From contig NZ_CP014835.1 in assembly GCF_001598035.1 (NCBI RefSeq), positions 2,083,001-2,147,000 on the forward strand: a stretch of DNA of 64,000 bases, in the 5' to 3' direction. The notes under the pieces were generated by a model that was given only the letters and a program-made list of their open reading frames with translations, searched no databases and was not told where the DNA came from. How positions within the stretch are numbered: the first letter of the stretch is position 1; the number at the start of each line of letters is the position of its first letter. The DNA is from Streptococcus halotolerans. Lineage in GTDB: Bacteria > Bacillota > Bacilli > Lactobacillales > Streptococcaceae. Below are positions 54,633 through 63,551 of this stretch, piece after piece. The translations under genes were made by a program, and so were the position numbers.

Positions 54633-57600
54633 ATGTATTTAAAAGAAATTGAAATTCAAGGGTTTAAATCCTTTGCGGATAAGACCAGTATCAGTTTTGA
54701 CCAGGGAGTGACGGCTGTCGTAGGGCCTAACGGATCGGGGAAATCAAACATTACAGAAAGTTTGCGCTGGGCGCTGGGAGAATCCTCTGCTAAGAGTTTG
54801 CGTGGCGGTAAGATGCCTGATGTGATTTTTGCTGGAACTGAGACGCGCCGCCCTCTTAATTATGCACAGGTTCGTGTCACTCTTGATAATAGCGATGGTT
54901 TTATTAAGGATGCACCGAAAGAACTGTCTGTTGAACGTCATATTTACCGCAATGGGGATAGTGATTATTTGATCGAAGGCAAAAAAGTTCGTCTACGTGA
55001 TATTCACGATCTTTTTATGGATACTGGTTTGGGTCGTGATTCTTTCTCCATTATCTCCCAAGGTCGTGTTGAAGCGATTTTTAATAGCAAGGCTGAAGAC
55101 CGTCGTGCTATTTTTGAAGAAGCAGCTGGGGTTTTAAAATACAAAACGCGCAAAAAAGAAACTGAAACTAAATTAGCTCAAACTCAGGATAATTTAGACC
55201 GTTTGGAAGATATTATCTATGAATTGGAGCAGCAGATTCGTCCTTTGGAAAAACAAGCGCAGACTGCTAGACAGTTTCTAACTTTAGACGGTGAGAGAAA
55301 AGCCTTGCACTTGCAGGTTCTCGTTCATGACATTCGCTCAGGCAAGGAAGAGTTGCAAGCCTTAGCTGATCGGTTAAATGTGGCTAGAAGTAAGCTCGAA
55401 GCTTACCATCAAGAACGTCAAAAGATGGAAGCGACTAATCAAAGTCTCAAGACCAAACGTCATCAACTCTCCCAAGATTCTCAGCGGCATCAGGATGACT
55501 TGGTTGCTTTGACGCGTTTGATGGCAGACTTGGAAAAGCAAATCCAAGTAAACCAACTCCAACAGTCACAATCACTGGAAAAAGAAAGCGATTTGAAAGC
55601 TCGTCTTAGTGAGCAAGAAACATTGATTAACCACCTAGAAGCATCAATCAAAGAGCTTGAAAAAAAACGGGATGCGGTTATTAGTGACAGTCAGGAGAAA
55701 GCTAGGGCTATTAAGCAGCAAGAAGCTGAGTTGAAGGATTTTGCCCAGTCGCCTGATCAGATTATCGAAAGCTTGCGTGAGCAGTTTGTCGACCTCATGA
55801 GTCAAGAAGCTGATGTCTCCAACCAGTTGACTGCTTTGGAAAATCAACTTTTACAGGAGAAGCAACAGTCCGAACAAAACCAAGCTGACTTACGAGACTT
55901 AGAGAACCGTCGTTTAGCAATGACTGATAAAGCTCAAGAAACCTTAGGTAACTTTGAAGCAGCCAAAGAAGCTGTAAAAGCTTTATTAAACGACTATCAG
56001 AATCAATTTCAGGCTGTCAAAAAGTTTGAAAAAGATTATCGAAACCATCAGCAGGCTCTTTTTGATAAGTATGATCGTTTAAAAGGAAAGACAGTTCGCC
56101 GTAACAGTCTAGAAGATATCCAAAAAAATCATAGTCAGTTTTTTGCTGGGGTCAAGGCTGTCTTGCAAAATAGTGAGCATATTGGTGGTATTGTTGGTGC
56201 TGTCAGTGAGCATCTGAGTTTCAAGTCAGAGCACCAAACAGCGATGGAAATTGTTTTGGGGGGAGCAGCCCAAAATATTATCGTTGAAGATGAAAGAGCG
56301 GCCAAAAAGGGCATTCAGTTTTTGAAAGAAGGACGTCATGGTCGTGCGACCTTCCTTCCCTTGACAACTATTAAAGAGCGTTCTTTGAAGCCTGTCTTTC
56401 AGGATAAATTGCGACAGCAAGCCGGCTTTCTTGGTCTGGCTAAAGAGTTGGTGAGCTATGACAGTCGTTTGAACACTATTATGGGGAATCTTTTGGGTAT
56501 GACGGCCGTTTTTGATACCATTGATCATGCTAACAAGGCTGCGCGTGAGTCGCAGTATCAAGTGCGTATTGTTACCCTTGATGGTACTGAATTGCGTCCC
56601 GGTGGATCATTTGCGGGTGGAGCTAATCGCCAGAAGAACACAACCTTTGTCAAGCCAGAATTGGACCAATTGGAGACTGACATTACTCAACTATCTTCTG
56701 AAATCAAAGTCGATGAAGAAGAATTGGCTAGCTTAAAAGCCGATTTAGATCAAGCTAGTCAACAATTAGCAGAATTGAAGCAAGATGGCGAGGAAGCTAG
56801 ACTTTCCGAACAAAAAGCAGACTTTGCTTATCAACAAGCTGCTAGCCAGCTTGCTGATCTCAATAAACTCTATCAGGCCAAGATGGCTAATCAGCAAGAA
56901 TTGACAGCGTCAGGTGATTATCACCTTGAAGAAGAGTTGCAGGCTAAGTTAAAAGCAATTCGGTCTCAGAAGACTCAACTTAATCAAGATATTGAAGCTA
57001 TCAAGACCGATAAGGATAGCATTGAAGCGAAGCGTCAAGAACTGCAGCATTCCTTATCTGAGTTGAGACTATCAGAGCGTGAACTTCAAGGGGAAAGACA
57101 GTACCTTGCACGTGATGTCAACAAGCAAAAAGAAGAGTTACAACAAGCCAAAGATTTGGCTGAAAATCTAGCTTACAGTCTGTCTCACCACAATGATGCC
57201 CTAGAGATAGATAAAATCCCAGAGTGGCAGAAGCAACTAGAAGAAGCCAAGCAACGTAAGACCATGTTGGAACAAGAGCAAATTCGCCTGCGGTTTGAAC
57301 TGGAAGATTTGGAAGCGCAAGGCGAAGATATCGCAGAACGCTTGCAGACATTAAGCCAGCAAAATGAAGCATTTATCCGCGATCAGGCTGAGCTTGAGAC
57401 ACAAGAAAAGCAAGTGAAACAAAGCTTACAAGTATTGGCGCAAGACTTGGTTGATTCCTATCAACTTTCTTTTGTAGAAGCACAAGAACAGGTTGCTTCA
57501 CTTGAAGATATCAATCAGGCTAAACTAAAGCTCAAGGATTTGCAAAAGGCCATCAAAGCTTTGGGTCCCGTTAATCTGGATGCTATCGAACAATACGATG

Positions 57601-58178
57601 ATGTTGGGCAACGGTTGACTTTCCTGTCTAGTCAGAAAGCTGACTTGGATAAGGCTAGGGATATGCTTTTAGAGACAATTGCCGAGATGAATGGAGAGGT
57701 GACCAGTCGCTTTAAAAGGACCTTTGAGGCTATTCGAACATCTTTTAAAGAAACATTTACCCAGATGTTTGGTGGAGGTTCAGCTGACTTGTTATTGACG
57801 GATGGAGACTTGCTCTCTGCAGGCGTTGACATATCGGTTCAACCGCCAGGTAAGAAAATTCAGTCACTCAATCTCATGTCAGGTGGGGAAAAAGCCTTGT
57901 CGGCTTTGGCTTTACTTTTTGCTATTATTCGTGTGAAAACCATCCCATTTGTTATTTTGGACGAGGTCGAGGCTGCATTGGATGAAGCTAACGTTAAGCG
58001 TTTTGGTGATTACCTCAATCGTTTTGACAAATCTAGTCAATTTATTGTCGTTACTCATCGTAAGGGGACAATGGCAGCTGCTGATAGCATTTATGGAGTG
58101 ACTATGCAGGAATCAGGTGTGTCACAAGTTCTGTCAGTTAAGTTGAAAGAAGCAGAGCAAATTCAAGGTGTGGATTAA
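54633..58178 (+). CDS. smc: Chromosome partition protein SMC
   Basis: A condensin ATPase of 1181 residues. Walker A is VVGPNGSGKSNITE, near the N-terminus. Two long coiled coils flank a hinge at about residues 510-670 (NSEHIGGIVGAV, then GGAAQNIIVEDE). The signature is LNLMSGGEKALSALAL and Walker B is PFVILDEVEAALDEAN. It loads at origins with ScpA and ScpB and compacts the chromosome. The frame opens at 54621, but the ATG at 54633 has the expected N-terminus MYLKEIEIQGFKSFAD and a GTGAGGA binding site. Many short opposite frames across it are shadows. Confidence 0.98.
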   Translation: MYLKEIEIQGFKSFADKTSISFDQGVTAVVGPNGSGKSNITESLRWALGESSAKSLRGGKMPDVIFAGTETRRPLNYAQVRVTLDNSDGFIKDAPKELSVERHIYRNGDSDYLIEGKKVRLRDIHDLFMDTGLGRDSFSIISQGRVEAIFNSKAEDRRAIFEEAAGVLKYKTRKKETETKLAQTQDNLDRLEDIIYELEQQIRPLEKQAQTARQFLTLDGERKALHLQVLVHDIRSGKEELQALADRLNVARSKLEAYHQERQKMEATNQSLKTKRHQLSQDSQRHQDDLVALTRLMADLEKQIQVNQLQQSQSLEKESDLKARLSEQETLINHLEASIKELEKKRDAVISDSQEKARAIKQQEAELKDFAQSPDQIIESLREQFVDLMSQEADVSNQLTALENQLLQEKQQSEQNQADLRDLENRRLAMTDKAQETLGNFEAAKEAVKALLNDYQNQFQAVKKFEKDYRNHQQALFDKYDRLKGKTVRRNSLEDIQKNHSQFFAGVKAVLQNSEHIGGIVGAVSEHLSFKSEHQTAMEIVLGGAAQNIIVEDERAAKKGIQFLKEGRHGRATFLPLTTIKERSLKPVFQDKLRQQAGFLGLAKELVSYDSRLNTIMGNLLGMTAVFDTIDHANKAARESQYQVRIVTLDGTELRPGGSFAGGANRQKNTTFVKPELDQLETDITQLSSEIKVDEEELASLKADLDQASQQLAELKQDGEEARLSEQKADFAYQQAASQLADLNKLYQAKMANQQELTASGDYHLEEELQAKLKAIRSQKTQLNQDIEAIKTDKDSIEAKRQELQHSLSELRLSERELQGERQYLARDVNKQKEELQQAKDLAENLAYSLSHHNDALEIDKIPEWQKQLEEAKQRKTMLEQEQIRLRFELEDLEAQGEDIAERLQTLSQQNEAFIRDQAELETQEKQVKQSLQVLAQDLVDSYQLSFVEAQEQVASLEDINQAKLKLKDLQKAIKALGPVNLDAIEQYDDVGQRLTFLSSQKADLDKARDMLLETIAEMNGEVTSRFKRTFEAIRTSFKETFTQMFGGGSADLLLTDGDLLSAGVDISVQPPGKKIQSLNLMSGGEKALSALALLFAIIRVKTIPFVILDEVEAALDEANVKRFGDYLNRFDKSSQFIVVTHRKGTMAAADSIYGVTMQESGVSQVLSVKLKEAEQIQGVD

Positions 58179-58200
58179 ACCATTTCGCTTGAGAGATGAT

Positions 58201-58228
58201 AAGAGTTAGCCCTAGCTAGCTCTTTTTC
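58201..58228 (+). terminator. Terminator of rnc-smc
   Basis: AAGAGTTAGC and GCTAGCTCTT pair (one G-U) around CCTA, followed by TTTCTT. Confidence 0.85.
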
Positions 58229-58285
58229 TTCTAACATTTCCTTGTAAGCGGATTTTTTGGTACAATGGTAGGGATTATATAGCTG

Positions 58286-58495
58286 ATACTCAATGAAAAT
58301 TATAGTCAAATGCATTAACTTTCAGATAAGGAACAAAAAGACGCAGACAGTTCTTGAGTAAGACAAGTCGAAAATGGCAATGTAGTAAAGTTAATTCAAA
58401 AGACTATAAAATCAGAACAGGCAAGGCTGATGCAGATAGAACTGTAGTTTATTAAATCAACTCGGCACTGTCTAATTTTGATTTTCAAAGAGTAT
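58286..58495. repeat. BOX-like repeat interrupted by a MITE
   Basis: The ends are ATACTCAATGAAAAT and TTTTGATTTTCAAAGAGTAT, the outer sequences of streptococcal BOX elements, in inverted arrangement. The interior has GGCAAGGCTGATGCAGATAGAACTG. Removing the MITE at 58301-58408 joins GAAAAT to AATCAG or CAG and restores a normal BOX end (compare 61936-62033). With the terminator it fills the 361 bases between smc and the HAD gene. Confidence 0.65.
58301..58408 (+). mobile_element. MITE copy 3 (108 bp), nested in a BOX-like repeat
   Basis: It begins TATAGTCAAATGCATTAACTT and ends AAGTTAATTCAAAAGACTATA. Read in this direction it aligns with the reverse complement of 484-589, including GCAGACAG, TTGAGTA and GTCGAAAA. 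AAAT flanks both sides and may be a target duplication. It is more diverged than copies 1 and 2 are from each other. Confidence 0.75.
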
Positions 58496-58539
58496 GACTA
58501 AAAAATAGTAGGATAGTATTGAAAAGCTGGAGGAATGAC

Positions 58540-59328
58540 GTGTTTAAAAAAATAGTAGCGTCCGATATGGATGGGACTTTTTTAAGGCCAGACGGTTCTT
58601 ATGATAAGGAAAGATTTGCTGCCCTTCTGGATAAACTGACTGAAGCAGGTTATCTTTTTGTAGCCGCTAGCGGTAGGTCACTTTTGACTTTGAAACAATT
58701 GTTCCAGGATTTTGAAGGTAAAATGGCCTTTATCGCTGAAAATGGCTGTATTGTTGAATGTGAAGGGCAGGTCATTTTTGAAGCTGAAATGCCACCTGAA
58801 GATTACCAGCTGATTTTGGCTGAATTGCGGGCTGATTCTGATTGTCAAGGGTATCTGTTATCCGGAGAGAAGGCAGCTTACGCGCCTTTAGATGCTTCAG
58901 ATGACTATATTCAAAGGGCAAAATATTTTTATGCCAATGTTCAGCGTGCTGATCTTGATAATATCTCTGATAAGATTTTAAAAGTGACTGCTCGATTTGA
59001 TTCGGAGATCATTCATGATTTTTCGAAACGGTTAAATGGTCAATTAGCTAATTTCCAAGCTGTTGTCACTGGCTTTGATGGGATGGATATTATTCCAAAA
59101 GCCTATAACAAATCAACAGGCTTGGCAGTCCTTTGTGGTAAACTAGGCTTATCAGCAGCTGATGTTTTCGCTTTTGGGGATAATCACAATGATTTGGAAA
59201 TGTTAAGCTTTGCACAGACAGCTATCGTACCTGAAAATGCCGTAAAAGCTGCTAAGGACTTGGCCGAAGAGGTTATTGGAGATAACGCTACAGATGCTGT
59301 TTTGAGTTACTTGGAAGGTTTGGTTTGA
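58540..59328 (+). CDS. HAD-superfamily hydrolase, Cof type (first of two)
   Basis: A 262-residue phosphatase of the Cof/YkrA group. ASDMDGTFL is motif I with the two catalytic aspartates, AASGRS is motif II, and the lysine of motif III lies in IIPKAYNKSTGL. FAFGDNHNDLEMLSFA is motif IV. Substrates of this group are sugar phosphates, FMN or pyridoxal phosphate, not decidable here. The start is GTG at 58540, following GGAGGAATGAC; the frame's upstream TTG has no binding site. It is followed one base later by a second gene of the same family. Confidence 0.9.
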   Translation: MFKKIVASDMDGTFLRPDGSYDKERFAALLDKLTEAGYLFVAASGRSLLTLKQLFQDFEGKMAFIAENGCIVECEGQVIFEAEMPPEDYQLILAELRADSDCQGYLLSGEKAAYAPLDASDDYIQRAKYFYANVQRADLDNISDKILKVTARFDSEIIHDFSKRLNGQLANFQAVVTGFDGMDIIPKAYNKSTGLAVLCGKLGLSAADVFAFGDNHNDLEMLSFAQTAIVPENAVKAAKDLAEEVIGDNATDAVLSYLEGLV

Positions 59329-59329
59329 G

Positions 59330-60166
59330 ATGACAGAGATAAAATTGATTGCTTTAGACTTGGATAATACTCTTTTTGATGATGAGAAAAGGGTGTCAAA
59401 AGCTAATAAAGAAGCTATCAAGAAAGCTACACAAATAGGTGTCAAGGTTGTGATTACAACGGGTCGCCCTCTGAAAGCTATCGGCAATCTACTAGAGGAA
59501 TTAGACCTTAACCATCCTATGGATTATAGTGTGACTTTTAATGGAGGGCTCATTCAGCGAAATGACGGTCATATTTTGGCGCAGCAGGCTTTGTCGCGGC
59601 ATGAGGTAGATACTATCTATCAGCAACTGTCTGCGATGGGCTTGCCTGTTGATATCTTGAGTGAGGGAACCGTCTATAGTCTGTCTGGGCCAGGTCGTCC
59701 ATCGCGCTATTCAGAAGCCAATCCTTTGTTAACGTTTAAAACTTTGGAGCAATTAGCCGATTTGCCAGAAGACATTGTCTATAATAAGGTAGTTGTTGTG
59801 ACGGATAAGGACTTCCTAGATGATAGCATTAAAGAAATGCCGGCTATGATTTTTAATGATTTTGAAGCTTTCAAATCGCGAGAAATCATTTTTGAAATCA
59901 TGCCTAAAGGTGTTCACAAAGCATCTGGTTTAGCCAAATTATGTAGTCTATTAGGTATTAAGCGAGAAAATGTCATGACTGTCGGCGACGAAGAAAATGA
60001 TTTGACCATGATTGACTGGGCTGGCTTGGGCGTTGCCATGAATAATGCTGCACCCATTGTGAAAGAAACAGCCAAAGCCATCACCGAAAATGACAACAAT
60101 CATTCAGGAGTGGCAGAGGCCATTGAAAAATACGTATTAAGTGGAGAAAAAGATGGGATTATTTGA
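59330..60166 (+). CDS. HAD-superfamily hydrolase, Cof type (second of two)
   Basis: A 278-residue phosphatase. LIALDLDNTLFDDEK is motif I, VITTGRP is motif II and MTVGDEENDLTMIDWA is motif IV. The cap domain between them is of the Cof C2 type. It is a paralogue of the preceding protein. Translation is coupled at both ends: it starts one base after the first HAD gene, and its last 14 bases overlap ftsY. The same order, two HAD genes then ftsY after smc, is kept in pyogenic streptococci. Confidence 0.9.
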   Translation: MTEIKLIALDLDNTLFDDEKRVSKANKEAIKKATQIGVKVVITTGRPLKAIGNLLEELDLNHPMDYSVTFNGGLIQRNDGHILAQQALSRHEVDTIYQQLSAMGLPVDILSEGTVYSLSGPGRPSRYSEANPLLTFKTLEQLADLPEDIVYNKVVVVTDKDFLDDSIKEMPAMIFNDFEAFKSREIIFEIMPKGVHKASGLAKLCSLLGIKRENVMTVGDEENDLTMIDWAGLGVAMNNAAPIVKETAKAITENDNNHSGVAEAIEKYVLSGEKDGII

Positions 60167-61865
60167 CCGTTTATTTGGAAAAAAAGAACAAAAAGAAGAG
60201 CAAGAGCTTCATCAAGAAGTGTTTGAAAAGCAGGAAAATGAGGATACAGAGTCTCATCAACCAGAACAAGAGACTGTTTCAGAAGACCTTGCGGTGGATA
60301 GATCTTCTGAGCAAGACAGCCTAGTTATTGTGTCCGAAAAAGATGCTCAAATCAGCCAGCCATCTGAAGCTGATTTTGTGACGCAAGTGGATTCGGCGCT
60401 TGACGAGGCTACTAATGACAATGAAGACAGCTCTGAAAATCTTGAAAAAACATCTGCTTTAGAAGAGTCAGAGTCAGTTAGCTGGAAAGATGAGTTTTCT
60501 TTTGGAGATACAAGCGAAACTGAATCTGATAGTGATGTTAAGGCTGATGTGGTTATTCCAAAACACCAAGAGGATCCAGCAGTTGACTGGAAAGATGAGA
60601 TAGACGTTGACCTTAATCAAGAACAAACTAGTGACACGGACAAGCAGGATTTGGCAGACTCAACTCATCAAAGTCTGAAGAGTGACTCATCCCTTGACGA
60701 TGATAAAACGCAATCTGAAGTTTCTACTAGCGAAGTAGATAATGCATCTCTTAATGATGTAGCATCACAATCAAATAATCCTCGTTTTGAATCAGTGATG
60801 GCAGATTATTATGCCAAAAAAGCTGCTGTTGCTGAGGCTGCTGAGCGTGGTGAGACCTTGAGTTTTGAGGCCATGCCAACACGCCAAATCGAGGAATTGT
60901 CTAAAGAAAACGCCCCAGCAAGCACGCCAGAAATTGAGGAAACCACTGAAGAAAAATACAATCGTAGTTTGAAGAAAACGCGGACAGGCTTTGCTGCGCG
61001 TCTCAATGAGTTCTTTGCGAACTTCCGTAAAGTTGATGAAGAATTCTTTGAAGAACTAGAAGAAATGCTCATTATGTCTGATGTCGGAGTGACTGTTGCC
61101 ACACAGTTAACAGAAGCTTTGCGTCAAGAAGCACGTATCGAAAATGCTAAAAAACCAGACGATCTACGCCAGGTAGTGATTGAGAAGCTGGTTGACATTT
61201 ATGACAAAGATGGCATTTATAATGAAAAAATTAATTTCCAAGATGATTTGACGGTCATGCTGTTTGTCGGGGTTAATGGTGTCGGAAAAACGACGACTAT
61301 TGGGAAACTGGCTTACCAATACAAAAAGCAAGGCAAAAAAGTCATGCTGGTTGCCGCTGATACCTTCCGTGCAGGAGCGGTTGCTCAGCTGGTTGAATGG
61401 GGCCGCCGTGTTGATGTCCCAGTTGTGACAGGCCCAGAGAAAGTAGATCCCGCTTCGGTTGTTTTTGATGGGATGGAACGTGCTCTCTCAGAAGGTGTTG
61501 ACGTGCTTATGATTGATACGGCAGGTCGCTTGCAAAATAAAGATAATCTCATGAAAGAACTTGAGAAAATCGGTCGTATTATCAAGCGTGTCGTCCCAGA
61601 GGCACCACACGAAACGCTGTTAGCTTTGGACGCATCCACTGGTCAAAATGCTCTTAGTCAGGCGAAGGAATTTTCGAAAATAACGCCTCTAACAGGATTG
61701 GTCTTGACTAAAATTGATGGTACGGCAAAAGGTGGGGTTGTTCTGGCTATCCGCCAAGAGTTGGATACTCCCGTTAAGCTGATAGGTTTTGGTGAAAAAA
61801 TTGATGATATCGGACCATTCAATTCAGAGAATTTCATGCAAAGTTTATTGGAAGGCTTGATTTAG
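60153..61865 (+). CDS. ftsY: Signal recognition particle receptor FtsY
   Basis: A 570-residue SRP GTPase that docks ribosome-nascent chain complexes at the membrane. Residues 1 to about 255 are a long acidic domain with loosely repeated WKDE segments (VSWKDEFSF, VDWKDEIDV). The NG domain follows: FVGVNGVGKTTTIGKLAYQ (G1), AADTFRAGAVAQL, IDTAGRLQNKDNLMKEL (G3), TKIDGTAKGG (G4) and GFGEKIDDIGPFN. The start at ATG 60153 (MGLFDRLFGKKEQ) is the usual FtsY N-terminus, with GTGGAGAAAAAG upstream; the earlier GTG at 60141 is less likely. Confidence 0.97.
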   Translation: MGLFDRLFGKKEQKEEQELHQEVFEKQENEDTESHQPEQETVSEDLAVDRSSEQDSLVIVSEKDAQISQPSEADFVTQVDSALDEATNDNEDSSENLEKTSALEESESVSWKDEFSFGDTSETESDSDVKADVVIPKHQEDPAVDWKDEIDVDLNQEQTSDTDKQDLADSTHQSLKSDSSLDDDKTQSEVSTSEVDNASLNDVASQSNNPRFESVMADYYAKKAAVAEAAERGETLSFEAMPTRQIEELSKENAPASTPEIEETTEEKYNRSLKKTRTGFAARLNEFFANFRKVDEEFFEELEEMLIMSDVGVTVATQLTEALRQEARIENAKKPDDLRQVVIEKLVDIYDKDGIYNEKINFQDDLTVMLFVGVNGVGKTTTIGKLAYQYKKQGKKVMLVAADTFRAGAVAQLVEWGRRVDVPVVTGPEKVDPASVVFDGMERALSEGVDVLMIDTAGRLQNKDNLMKELEKIGRIIKRVVPEAPHETLLALDASTGQNALSQAKEFSKITPLTGLVLTKIDGTAKGGVVLAIRQELDTPVKLIGFGEKIDDIGPFNSENFMQSLLEGLI

Positions 61866-61935
61866 GTCTTGAGAAAAAAGCTCTGAGGCAAAAGGTGGTT
61901 CATTTTAGAGATTCTATACCATCGCTATCGATGAA

Positions 61936-62033
61936 TACTCAATGACAATCAAAAGCAGACTAGTTGACGTCGATGCAGGCAGAAGCGAAGTTCATCAAGT
62001 CAGCCACATTTAGTTTTGATTTTCGAAGAGTAT
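61936..62033. repeat. BOX-like repeat (98 bp)
   Basis: It begins ATACTCAATGACAATCAAAA and ends TTTTGATTTTCGAAGAGTAT, imperfect inverted repeats matching the outer parts of the streptococcal BOX element. The core includes GCAGACTAG and GATGCAGGCAGAAG. Its length suggests a form without the central boxB modules. It lies between ftsY and ISL3 copy C. Confidence 0.65.
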
Positions 62034-62070
62034 CAGTTGATCAGACTATAAAAAAGGAACAATATAGTTT

Positions 62071-63489
62071 TGGCTCTTTGTCAACTGTAGTGGGTTGACT
62101 TATAGCTAACACCGAGAGAGGACCAATTTGGTCTTCTCTTTTGTTGTGTTCAAAGCAAGATAAATCCGTTTTTTGAAGTTTTCAAAGTTCCTAAAGCCAA
62201 AAGCATTTCGCTTAATGACTTTAATAAGGTTGTTGGTCGCCTCTAGTTTGGCATTGGAATAAGGTAGTTTCAAGGCATTAATAATCTTCTCTTTGTCTTT
62301 TAGAAAGGTTGACAAGACGGTCTTGAAGATGGGATGGACCTGTTTGATGGTATCAGAAATGAGTTCAAAGAAGTGTTTCTCCTGCTTTTCTTGGAAATGA
62401 AAGAGAAGGCATTGGAAGAGTTCATAGTGGTGACGTAGCTCATCAGAGTAGCTCAAAAGACGTTGCACAATCTCTTGATTGGTCAAGTGCATGCGAAAAG
62501 TTGGACGATAAAACCGTTTATCGTTTAAGTTACGACTATCTTGTTGGATGAGTTTCCAGTAACGTTTCAAGGCCTTATATTCGTAAGATTGATGCTCAAA
62601 TTGGTTCATGATTTGGATACGGAAACGGTTCATGGCACGAGATAACTGTTGAACAATGTGGAACCTATCGAGAACAATCTTCGCCTTAGGAAACAGTTGC
62701 TTAGCGATGTCATAATAGGGACTAAACATATCCATGGTGATGACTTTGACACGACTGCGCACCTTGTGAGAATACCGCATGAAATGATTTCTGATGACAG
62801 CTTGCGTCCGCCCATCAAGGATAGCGATAATCTTGTTAGCATCGAAATCTTGAGCAATAAAGCTCATCTTTCCCTTCTTAAAAGCATATTCATCCCAGGA
62901 CATGTTCTCAGGTAACCAGGTTAAATCGGTCTTGCATTCAAAGCGGTTGAGTTGCCGATAGACAGTTGACACAGAGATAGACAGGTCTTCAGCGATTTTT
63001 GTCATTGCTTCACGGCTCATGAGTTTGTCGGTGATTTTGTGGTTAATGATGTTGGGAATCTGATGATTTTCTCTGACTAGAGAGGTCTTAGCGACAGCCA
63101 TTTTCCCACACGCTTGACATTTGAAGCGACGCTTTTTGAGACGAATCAGTACTTTACAACCCGCCATTTCCAGATAGGGAATTTTGCATGGCTTTTGGAA
63201 ATCGTACTTTGCCATTTTATCTTGACAATCAGGGCATTGCGGGGCATTATAATCTAACTTGGCATGATACTCTCTGTGAGTGAAGAACTTGTCAAATGTC
63301 TTTTCAAAAGTGATGTTAGGGTCTTTAATGTCGAGCGAATCTTTGATATAATCTAGTTGTTCCATATGAGTCTTTCTAGTGAGTGGTTTAGTCGCTTTTC
63401 ATTATAAGTCACATGGGACTTTTTTGCTATATTCAAAAAGACTCCATAATCTCCGATGGGAATTTACCCACTACAGAAATTATAGAGCC
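62071..63489 (-). mobile_element. ISL3-family insertion sequence, copy C (1419 bp)
   Basis: The ends are the same as in copies A and B. The 8-bp target duplication ATAGTTTT is perfect (62063-62070 and 63490-63497). It differs from A and B at many positions and is one base longer, so it belongs to an older or separately acquired lineage. Confidence 0.97.
62106..63365 (-). CDS. ISL3-family transposase (copy C)
   Basis: A 419-residue intact transposase with the same domain order as copies A and B. About fifteen to twenty residues differ, with a cluster in the zinc-binding region (YNAPQCPDCQDKMAKYDF here against YDPPQCSVCQGKMTKYDF), while the cysteines and the catalytic blocks are unchanged. No stop or frameshift is seen. 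Confidence 0.94.
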   Translation of the reverse strand: MEQLDYIKDSLDIKDPNITFEKTFDKFFTHREYHAKLDYNAPQCPDCQDKMAKYDFQKPCKIPYLEMAGCKVLIRLKKRRFKCQACGKMAVAKTSLVRENHQIPNIINHKITDKLMSREAMTKIAEDLSISVSTVYRQLNRFECKTDLTWLPENMSWDEYAFKKGKMSFIAQDFDANKIIAILDGRTQAVIRNHFMRYSHKVRSRVKVITMDMFSPYYDIAKQLFPKAKIVLDRFHIVQQLSRAMNRFRIQIMNQFEHQSYEYKALKRYWKLIQQDSRNLNDKRFYRPTFRMHLTNQEIVQRLLSYSDELRHHYELFQCLLFHFQEKQEKHFFELISDTIKQVHPIFKTVLSTFLKDKEKIINALKLPYSNAKLEATNNLIKVIKRNAFGFRNFENFKKRIYLALNTTKEKTKLVLSRC

Positions 63490-63524
63490 ATAGTTTTCTG
63501 TTAGACAGAAGCCTATACTGTTCG

Positions 63525-63539
63525 TTTTTTTTTTTTTTT
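63525..63539. repeat. Homopolymer run of 15 T
   Basis: Fifteen consecutive T between ISL3 copy C and the permease gene. A small hairpin, TTCTGT with ACAGAA, lies 15 bases to the left. Confidence 0.95.
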
Positions 63540-63551
63540 GTGTGTTTGGTG

